A stretch of DNA of 30,064 nucleotides, from the NCBI GenBank assembly GCA_044433365.1, contig JAWXTR010000024.1, positions 1-30,064 of the forward strand, in the 5' to 3' direction. The DNA is from CAMQVM01 sp044433365 (lineage in GTDB: Bacteria; Bacteroidota; Bacteroidia; Bacteroidales; Rikenellaceae). Position numbers and translations under genes: made by a program. The notes under the pieces were generated by a model. That model had not been told where the DNA came from. It made no database searches and worked only from the letters and a program-made list of their open reading frames with translations. Position 1 is the stretch's first letter. Each line of letters begins with the position of its first letter. This document shows, in pieces, positions 15,553-21,586 of this stretch.

Positions 15553-17115
15553 ATGAGTGCAAATACAGATAAAATCAAAGAGCTTATTGAGCTTAGAGAG
15601 AAAGCTAGATTAGGTGGGGGTCAAAAAAGAATCGACTCTCAACACGCAAAGGGCAAAAATACTGCTCGTGAAAGAATCGCAATGTTACTTGATGAGGGTA
15701 GCTTCGAAGAGTTCGATATGTTTGTAAAACATCGTTGTACTAACTTCGGTATGGAAAAACAAGATTTTCTAAGTGACGGTGTTGTAACTGGTTACGGTAC
15801 AATTGACGGTCGTTTAGTATATGTTTTCTCTCAAGATTTTACAGTTTATGGTGGTTCACTGTCTGAAACTTTCGCAAACAAAATTTGTAAAGTTATGGAT
15901 ATGGCTATGAAAAACGGTGCCCCAGTTATCGGTATCAACGATTCAGGTGGAGCACGTATCCAAGAGGGTGTAAATGCTCTTGCAGGTTATACCGAAATCT
16001 TCCAACGCAATATCTTAGCTTCTGGTGTAATTCCTCAAATTTCTGCTATTTTCGGTCCTTGTGCAGGTGGTGCTGTTTACTCTCCAGCTCTTACTGACTT
16101 CATTATTATGAGTCAAAGCACCTCTTACATGTTTGTAACAGGTCCTAAAGTTGTTAAAACTGTAACAGGTGAAAATGTAACTCAAGAACAACTTGGTGGT
16201 GCTACAGTTCACGCTTCAAAATCGGGTGTTGCACACTTTGTAGTTGATGACGAAGAGGAGGGTTTAGGTCTTGTCCGTAAGCTAATCAGCTATATGCCAC
16301 AAAACAACCTAGAGGAGGCTCCACAAGCTGCTTGTGTAGATGATATCGCTCGTTTAGAAGATGCTCTTAACGAAATTATCCCTGATAATCCAAACAAACC
16401 TTACGATGTTCTTGAGGTTATCGCCTCTATCGTAGATGGTGGTGAGTTCTTAGAGTCTCAAAGAAAATATGCTCCAAATATCGTTACAGGTTTTGCTCGT
16501 TTTAACGGTACTTCTGTAGGTATTATCGCTAACCAACCTAAATTTATGGCTGGTGTGCTAGATATCAACGCTTCTCGTAAAGCGGCTCGTTTTGTACGTT
16601 TCTGCGACGCTTTCAATATTCCTATCGTAACTCTAGTTGACGTTCCTGGTTTCCTTCCTGGTACAGGTCAAGAGTATGGTGGTATCATTATTCATGGTGC
16701 TAAGCTTCTATTTGCTTATGGTGAGGCTACTGTTCCAAAAATTACAGTAATTCTTCGTAAATCTTACGGTGGTGCATATTGTGTAATGGCTTCTAAACAT
16801 CTTCGTGGTGATATTAACTACTCATGGCCAACTGGTGAGATTGCTGTAATGGGTCCTAAGGGTGCTATTGAGGTGTTATCTGCAAAAGATATCGCTGCTA
16901 TCGAAGATCCTGAGGAAAAAGCAGCTTATATAGCTAAAAAAGAGGAAGAGTATCGTGATGCGTTTGCAAATCCTTATAATGCAGCTAAATATGGTTATAT
17001 TGATGATGTTATCGAGCCTCGTAATACTCGTTTCCGTGTTATTCGTGCGCTTCAGTCGCTTTCGACTAAACGTCTGGTTAACCCTGCTAAAAAACACTCA
17101 AATATTCCATTATAA
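15553..17115 (+). CDS. mmdA: Methylmalonyl-CoA decarboxylase, carboxyltransferase (alpha) subunit
   Basis: Transfers the carboxyl group of methylmalonyl-CoA to biotin on the carrier subunit, releasing propionyl-CoA. The protein has 520 residues, the family norm. The N-terminal carboxyltransferase half includes DSGGARIQEG (130-139) and GPCAGGAVYSPALTDF; the C-terminal half includes NQPKFMAGVLDINASRKAARF, VDVPGFLPGTGQEYGG and ILRKSYGGAYCVMASK, the acyl-CoA carboxylase beta blocks. By sequence alone it could be a propionyl-CoA carboxylase beta subunit, but the adjacent membrane pump, anchor and separate biotin carrier genes, and the lack of a biotin carboxylase, favour the decarboxylase. It is 14 bases ahead of the next gene. 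Confidence 0.93.
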   Translation: MSANTDKIKELIELREKARLGGGQKRIDSQHAKGKNTARERIAMLLDEGSFEEFDMFVKHRCTNFGMEKQDFLSDGVVTGYGTIDGRLVYVFSQDFTVYGGSLSETFANKICKVMDMAMKNGAPVIGINDSGGARIQEGVNALAGYTEIFQRNILASGVIPQISAIFGPCAGGAVYSPALTDFIIMSQSTSYMFVTGPKVVKTVTGENVTQEQLGGATVHASKSGVAHFVVDDEEEGLGLVRKLISYMPQNNLEEAPQAACVDDIARLEDALNEIIPDNPNKPYDVLEVIASIVDGGEFLESQRKYAPNIVTGFARFNGTSVGIIANQPKFMAGVLDINASRKAARFVRFCDAFNIPIVTLVDVPGFLPGTGQEYGGIIIHGAKLLFAYGEATVPKITVILRKSYGGAYCVMASKHLRGDINYSWPTGEIAVMGPKGAIEVLSAKDIAAIEDPEEKAAYIAKKEEEYRDAFANPYNAAKYGYIDDVIEPRNTRFRVIRALQSLSTKRLVNPAKKHSNIPL

Positions 17116-17129
17116 TCCGCAATCAAGCA

Positions 17130-18074
17130 ATGAAAAGAATATTATCGAAAAACATAATTGCTCTTGTGATTGCATTTATGTCGGTATTTGTAGCTTCAGC
17201 GCAAGGAATCAAAGATATTGTTATCAATGAGGTTCTTGTAAAAAATGTTGATAGCTATGAGGACGGCTTTGGTCACAGAGTGGGATGGATTGAGCTAAGA
17301 AACGTTGGTTATTCTAATGTAAATTTAGCTAGTGCCATCTTAGAGGTAACAAAAAATGATGGACAAACTGTTCGTTATAGAATCCCTAAAAATGATGCTA
17401 ACACAGTTGTAGGACCACAAGGATATGTATTATTCTTTGCTGGTGGAGAATCTACAAAAGGCACCTTTTACACAAATTTTACCTTAGACAACACAAAAGC
17501 TATTACTCTTTGGGATGCAAGTGGTAAAGGTGATCCAATTAGTACTGTATCATACTCTTATGCTGAGCAAAAACCTAACACTTCGATTGGTTTTATCACA
17601 AAAGTTGAGGGCGAGGAGCCAGTTTGGGGCGTTTTAGCAGCTACAAGTCCTGCTTCAACTAACGAAACTATCGAGAAAATATCTCGCTCAGAGCTTTTCC
17701 TAACTCAAGACCCTCGTGGTTTTGCTATGGCTATCTCTGCAATGAGTGTTGTGTTCTTAGCTCTACTTACTCTATTTGTAGTTTTCAAACGTCTAGGTGT
17801 GCTTCTTGTTTCGTTTGCTAATCGTAAAGAACATAAAGCAAAAGCTGCTGTTTCTGCAACTCCTGTTGCTGCTCCTACTAAGAAAAAAGAGGCTGAGCTT
17901 ATGAAAGATGAAGTTAATGGTGAGGTTATCGCTGCCATCGCTATTGCGCTTCAACAGTATGAGAGCGACCTTCATGATATAGAGTCTGAAGTTGTTACAA
18001 TTAACCGTGTAGCACGTGCATACTCTCCATGGAGTTCAAAAATTTATGGTATTAACAACCAACTTAATAGATAG
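17130..18074 (+). CDS. OadG-type membrane anchor subunit with N-terminal lamin-tail domain
   Basis: A 314-residue protein with a signal peptide (1-25, cut after VASAQ), a lamin-tail-like beta domain at ~27-165 (I-V-I-N-E-V-L..., GWIELRN, GPQGYVLFFAGG, SIGF), one membrane helix at ~198-220, an Ala/Lys-rich linker, and a C-terminal cytoplasmic segment GEVIAAIAIALQQY...YSPWSSKIYG typical of oxaloacetate decarboxylase gamma/methylmalonyl-CoA decarboxylase delta chains. In those enzymes this subunit assembles the carboxyltransferase with the Na+ pump. The large outer domain is absent from the classical 80-120-residue OadG. Position between mmdA and the biotin carrier supports the role. What the periplasmic domain does is unknown. 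Confidence 0.82.
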   Translation: MKRILSKNIIALVIAFMSVFVASAQGIKDIVINEVLVKNVDSYEDGFGHRVGWIELRNVGYSNVNLASAILEVTKNDGQTVRYRIPKNDANTVVGPQGYVLFFAGGESTKGTFYTNFTLDNTKAITLWDASGKGDPISTVSYSYAEQKPNTSIGFITKVEGEEPVWGVLAATSPASTNETIEKISRSELFLTQDPRGFAMAISAMSVVFLALLTLFVVFKRLGVLLVSFANRKEHKAKAAVSATPVAAPTKKKEAELMKDEVNGEVIAAIAIALQQYESDLHDIESEVVTINRVARAYSPWSSKIYGINNQLNR

Positions 18075-18106
18075 TACTACGTTACATTATTAAATAATAA
18101 AAAGAG

Positions 18107-18565
18107 ATGAAAGAATACAAAATATCAGTTAACGGTAATGATTACAAAGTTGCAATTCATGATGTTGAAGACTCTGTTGCAAAAGTATCAGTAAATGGTG
18201 TTAACTATGAGGCTAAAATTGATGGTTTAGCTCACCGTCCAAAAACTCCAAAAATCGTTCGTAAACCTGTGTTTACTCCTTCTGATCCACATCATACAGA
18301 GCCAGCTCCAGTAGCTGATACTCCTCGTCCAGCTGCAGCGGCTGCTGGTGGTGGAGCTGCAATCAAATCACCACTTCCAGGAACTATCCTAGATGTAGTT
18401 GTAAGAGAGGGTGACTCGGTAGCTGTTGGTCAAAAACTTATGGTTCTTGAAGCTATGAAAATGGAAAATAATATTGAAGCAGATAAAGCTGGAGTGGTAA
18501 AAAGCATCGCCGTAAGAAAAGGCGATAGTGTACTTGAAGGCGATCTATTAATTACAATTGGCTAG
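18107..18565 (+). CDS. mmdC: Biotin carrier subunit of methylmalonyl-CoA decarboxylase
   Basis: Carries the carboxyl group from the carboxyltransferase to the membrane decarboxylase. The 152-residue protein has an N-terminal small beta domain (YKISVNGNDYKV...), a Pro/Ala/Gly-rich flexible linker (~55-85), and a C-terminal biotinyl domain (~86-152) with the biotinylation motif EAMKM at 115-119, so biotin should be on Lys118. The gene lies between the anchor and pump subunits; its stop is four bases before the next ATG, suggesting coupled translation. Confidence 0.93.
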   Translation: MKEYKISVNGNDYKVAIHDVEDSVAKVSVNGVNYEAKIDGLAHRPKTPKIVRKPVFTPSDPHHTEPAPVADTPRPAAAAAGGGAAIKSPLPGTILDVVVREGDSVAVGQKLMVLEAMKMENNIEADKAGVVKSIAVRKGDSVLEGDLLITIG

Positions 18566-18569
18566 TGCT

Positions 18570-19727
18570 ATGGAAATGGGATTTTTTGAATTTTTAGGTC
18601 AGAATCTTACAGAGTTCTTCAGTTATACAGGTATCGCTAATATAACTTTAGGACACGGGGTGATGATTATCATAGCTCTTATCTTCCTATACTTGGGTAT
18701 TGCGAAGAAATTTGAGCCTATGTTGCTTGTTCCTATTGGATTTGGTATTATTATCGGTAATATACCATTTGCTCCAGGACTACAGATTGGTGTCTACGAA
18801 GATGGTTCGGTTTTGAACTATCTATATTTTGGTGTATTAAAAGGGGTTTATCCTCCACTTATTTTCTTAGGTATTGGTGCAATGACCGATTTCTCGGCTC
18901 TTATCTCCAACCCTAAATTGATGCTTATTGGTGCAGCTGCACAGTTTGGTATCTTTGGTGCCTATATGCTAGCTCTTGCTCTTGGTTTCTCGGCTGCTGA
19001 GGCTGGTGCTATCGGTATTATCGGTGGTGCAGATGGTCCTACTGCAATTTTCCTTTCAGGTAAGTTGGCTCCAGACTTGATGGGTGCTATTGCCATCTCG
19101 GCATACTCTTATATGGCTCTTGTGCCAGTAATTCAGCCTCCTATTATGAAGCTGCTTACTACCGACAAAGAGCGTCTTATTAGAATGCGTCCACCACGTG
19201 CCGTATCTCAAACTGAGAAGATTATCTTCCCTATCGTTGGTGTGCTTATGACCTGTTTCTTAGTGCCATCGGGTATTCCACTTTTAGGTATGTTATTCTT
19301 TGGTAACCTTCTAAAAGAGAGTGGTGTAACAAAACGTCTTGCTGTTACAGCAAGTGGTACACTTATCGACATCGTAACTATCCTTTTAGGTCTTACAGTT
19401 GGTGCTTCAACTCAAGCTACAACTTTCTTAACACCTAAATCTATATTTATCTTCTGTCTTGGTGCGCTTTCGTTTGTAATTGCTACTTCTGCAGGTGTAT
19501 GTTTCGTAAAATTGTTTAACCTATTCCTTAAAGAGGGTAACAAAATCAACCCACTTATCGGTAACTCTGGTGTATCGGCAGTGCCTGACTCTGCTCGTGT
19601 ATCACAAGAGGTTGGTATGCACTACGACCGTACAAACTACCTATTAATGCACGCTATGGGTCCAAACGTAGCAGGTGTAATTGGTTCAGCTGTTGCGGCT
19701 GGTATCCTTCTTGGGTTCCTTTCTTAG
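18570..19727 (+). CDS. mmdB: Na+-pumping carboxybiotin decarboxylase (beta) subunit
   Basis: Integral membrane subunit that decarboxylates carboxybiotin and couples this to Na+ export. It has many hydrophobic helices over 385 residues and the hallmark GGADGPTAIF with the key Asp at 155 (block 152-161); a second conserved region is NTL-like GTLIDIVTILLGLTVG and the C-terminal NYLLMHAMGPNVAGVIGSA. I start at the ATG at 18570; an in-frame TTG at 18558 would overlap the mmdC stop and add only four residues. It is the last gene of the operon, and no ordinary terminator follows, only a long palindrome. Confidence 0.94.
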   Translation: MEMGFFEFLGQNLTEFFSYTGIANITLGHGVMIIIALIFLYLGIAKKFEPMLLVPIGFGIIIGNIPFAPGLQIGVYEDGSVLNYLYFGVLKGVYPPLIFLGIGAMTDFSALISNPKLMLIGAAAQFGIFGAYMLALALGFSAAEAGAIGIIGGADGPTAIFLSGKLAPDLMGAIAISAYSYMALVPVIQPPIMKLLTTDKERLIRMRPPRAVSQTEKIIFPIVGVLMTCFLVPSGIPLLGMLFFGNLLKESGVTKRLAVTASGTLIDIVTILLGLTVGASTQATTFLTPKSIFIFCLGALSFVIATSAGVCFVKLFNLFLKEGNKINPLIGNSGVSAVPDSARVSQEVGMHYDRTNYLLMHAMGPNVAGVIGSAVAAGILLGFLS

Positions 19728-19759
19728 AACTACTCTAAGAAAATATTATAAAAAAATAT

Positions 19760-19858
19760 GAGGGTGACCCAAAAGCACCTATTTTACATGAACAACCCTT
19801 GTCACAGAGCTTGTGGCAAGGGTTATTTGTGTTAAATGGGTGCTTTTTAGTCATCCTC
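19760..19858. repeat. 99-bp near-perfect palindromic element
   Basis: The left arm begins GAGGGTGACCCAAAAGCACC (19760-19779) and the right arm ends with its imperfect complement, GGTGCTTTTTAGTCATCCTC (19839-19858). The inner parts also pair, including ACCCTTGTCACA with TGTGGCAAGGGT near the centre, so almost the whole element folds as one long hairpin. It sits between the convergent mmdB and hsp20 genes. It may act as a bidirectional terminator or be a MITE-like repeat; the end sequence recurs at 27657 and 29649. Confidence 0.7.
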
Positions 19859-19864
19859 TTCAAA

Positions 19865-19928
19865 GGTTTTGCTTACACATAACTATTTATAAATTAACCT
19901 ATTAGTGGTTTTGTGAATGACCTTAACC
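19865..19928 (+). repeat. ~60-bp dispersed intergenic repeat, copy A
   Basis: The stretch starting GGTTTTGCTTACAC, with core TAACTATTTATAAATTA and ending GAATGACC, matches the reverse complement of 28575-28633 at most positions. It lies between the palindrome and the end of hsp20 and reaches into its last codons. Confidence 0.6.
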
Positions 19929-20351
19929 AATAGGAACAACTCTTTCGGTTGTAACAACCTCCATATCTTGTTTAGGAATTGAGACGCTAAGAATACCATT
20001 TTGTTGAGTAGCAACAATCTTATCTTTATCGATATTATCTGGTAAAATCAAGGTCTGTTTAAATTGTGAAAGCGAAAATTCACGACGTAAAAATCTTTCA
20101 TCCTCACTTCCCTCTTTTTTCTCTTCGCTGTGTCTAACTGAGATTACTAAGTGGTTTTGGTCGTTAATTTTAACGCTAAAATCCTCTTTTTGAAGTCCTG
20201 GCGATGCAATTTCGATTTTATACTCTTTGCTGTTTTCGATAATATTCATAGCAGGGGCTGCTGTTGCTGATTTTGCAATCCATTCATTACCTAAAAAATC
20301 GTTAAAAATCGATGGTAGCCAATTTTGGCTTTTTCTTGATGTTGTCAACAT
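19923..20351 (-). CDS. Small heat-shock protein, Hsp20/alpha-crystallin family
   Basis: ATP-independent chaperone that holds unfolding proteins in the cytoplasm. The 142-residue protein has a short N-terminal arm (WLPSIFNDFLGNEW, ~11-24), an alpha-crystallin domain at ~33-130 with YKIEIASPGLQKEDFSVKI and the signature NGILSVSIPK near the end, and a short C-terminal tail. Length and order are typical of bacterial Hsp20. It converges on mmdB and is probably monocistronic. No TAnnTTTG element is seen in the 103 bases between its start and the gap, so its promoter may be lost in the gap. Confidence 0.93.
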   Translation of the reverse strand: MLTTSRKSQNWLPSIFNDFLGNEWIAKSATAAPAMNIIENSKEYKIEIASPGLQKEDFSVKINDQNHLVISVRHSEEKKEGSEDERFLRREFSLSQFKQTLILPDNIDKDKIVATQQNGILSVSIPKQDMEVVTTERVVPIG

Positions 20352-20655
20352 AAAAATAAGATTAAAATGTGAAAATTTTTATGAGCTTCAAAGCTCTTTT
20401 GTGTTAACAAAAAACAAAAAGAGTGCCATTTTCTTGAAAAAGCTGAGGGTTGCTNNNNNNNNNNNNNNNNNNNNNNNNNNNNNNNNNNNNNNNNNNNNNN
20501 NNNNNNNNNNNNNNNNNNNNNNNNNNNNNNNNNNNNNNNNNNNNNNNNNNNNNNATTGCTGAGAATTGCTGAGAATTGCTTTGTTAAATTAAAAGTATAT
20601 TTAAGAATGAAAGAGGTTCATTAATCATTTATAATTTACAATTTATAAATTATCA
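20352..20655. other. Gene-free region with a 100-N assembly gap
   Basis: Between hsp20 and the plug lipoprotein. It contains the leader of hsp20 with a small palindrome GAGCTTcaAAGCTC (20383-20396), a gap of exactly 100 N (20455-20554, probably a placeholder of unknown true length), a short tandem repeat around the gap, and an AT-rich tail. No gene is seen in the readable part. Confidence 0.9.
20442..20580. repeat. 10-bp tandem repeat interrupted by the gap
   Basis: To the right of the gap the unit ATTGCTGAGA occurs twice and then partly (20555-20580). To the left, GCTGAGGGTTGCT (20442-20454) is the same pattern with two changes. The gap therefore lies inside the tandem array. Confidence 0.65.
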
Positions 20656-21438
20656 TTATTTTCCGCTCTTAGTAGTTATCAAAATTACGCCAAATGCTGC
20701 TTGTGAGCCATACAGTGAGGCTGCTGCTGCATCTTTTAATACTGATATATTTTCGACATCTTGTGGATTGAGGCTGTTTACATCGCCTTGCGCACCGTCA
20801 ATAAGTATTAGTGGACCATCCACAGAGGTTTCACTAATAGTGCCTGTTCCACGGATATTTATGCTAGTATCGCCAATGCTTCCAGAGTTATGAGAAATAT
20901 TGAGACCGGGAACCATACCTTGAAGCATCTCCATAACCGTTCTAGCAGGTCGGCTATCGAAAATTTCAGAACCAATAGTTGCTACAGATGATGTAATTTT
21001 ATCACGACTTTGCGAACCAAAACCAACGTTTACTTTGTCGCTTTTCATCACTATATTTTGAGTTTGATTTTCGATAGGAACAATCTGTATGTCGTAACCT
21101 ATGGATGTTACAACCATATTTTGTCCTTTTTTAATGCGATTAAAGCTATATTTACCTTGGCTATCAGTTACTACATCTCTATTAGCTCCATCAAGGTGGA
21201 TAATAGAGTGAGCTATAGGATTGCTATACTCGTCCATTACAATTCCTGATACTTGAGTGAAGCTATAATGCTCTTTAGAAGAACGAGATTTAGAAGAGCG
21301 TGATTTGGAAGTGTGTGTTTTTGAATTACGTGATTTTGAAGAGTGTGATTTTGTAGAGGCACACGAGCTAATAACTATTATTGATAGTAATAGAATTGAA
21401 AATTTTGATAATAGTTTAAAGTTTATTCTGTTTTTCAT
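20656..21438 (-). CDS. Plug-only TonB-type lipoprotein (carboxypeptidase-regulatory-like + plug)
   Basis: A 260-residue predicted lipoprotein. Signal peptide with lipobox VISSC puts the lipidated Cys at 26. Residues 29-55 are a Ser/Lys/Arg-rich tract of SKS/SSK repeats. A carboxypeptidase-regulatory-like beta domain (GIVMDEYSNPIAHSIIHLDG...) spans ~61-132 and a SusC-type plug domain ~145-260, with LQGMVPGLNI, INIRGTGT, LILIDG and ISVLKDAAAASLYGSQAAFGVILITTKSG. The reading frame ends exactly where a SusC protein would begin its 22-strand barrel; no barrel remnant is seen in the 100 bases downstream before the gap. Related short proteins occur in Bacteroidota, so it may be a genuine family rather than a fragment. 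It is divergent from the glycosidase-like gene with back-to-back promoters; function is unknown. Confidence 0.8.
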   Translation of the reverse strand: MKNRINFKLLSKFSILLLSIIVISSCASTKSHSSKSRNSKTHTSKSRSSKSRSSKEHYSFTQVSGIVMDEYSNPIAHSIIHLDGANRDVVTDSQGKYSFNRIKKGQNMVVTSIGYDIQIVPIENQTQNIVMKSDKVNVGFGSQSRDKITSSVATIGSEIFDSRPARTVMEMLQGMVPGLNISHNSGSIGDTSINIRGTGTISETSVDGPLILIDGAQGDVNSLNPQDVENISVLKDAAAASLYGSQAAFGVILITTKSGK

Positions 21439-21501
21439 AATATTATATATTTAGGGGAGTTGGGAATAAAAAATATTTTCACCTCAATGAATTGATAATT
21501 A

Positions 21502-21509
21502 CAAATATA
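21502..21509 (-). promoter_or_regulatory. -7 element of the plug lipoprotein gene
   Basis: Read on the minus strand this is TATATTTG (TAnnTTTG). It gives a leader of about 60 bases that contains AACTCCCCTAA (21451-21461). The -33 region is not a clear match. Confidence 0.5.
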
Positions 21510-21551
21510 TAAAAAAATTATTAAATTTCATAAATTTTTTAATATTTTTAT

Positions 21552-21559
21552 TATATTTG
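21552..21559 (+). promoter_or_regulatory. -7 element of the glycosidase-like lipoprotein gene
   Basis: TATATTTG matches TAnnTTTG and is 27 bases before the ATG at 21587, giving a leader of about 20 bases. With the minus-strand element at 21502-21509 it forms a divergent promoter pair 42 bases apart. Confidence 0.55.
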
Positions 21560-21586
21560 CATTAATATTAACACAATTTTTTGTTT

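Noticed and set aside
20227..20562. Plus-strand frame reading into the gap
   Set aside because: It is antisense to hsp20 and continues only because N codons do not stop translation.
20656..21438. Frameshifted full-length SusC receptor
   Set aside because: Sequence between the stop and the gap shows no barrel-like coding in any frame, and the gene has its own complete signal and promoter; a barrel hidden in the gap cannot be fully excluded.
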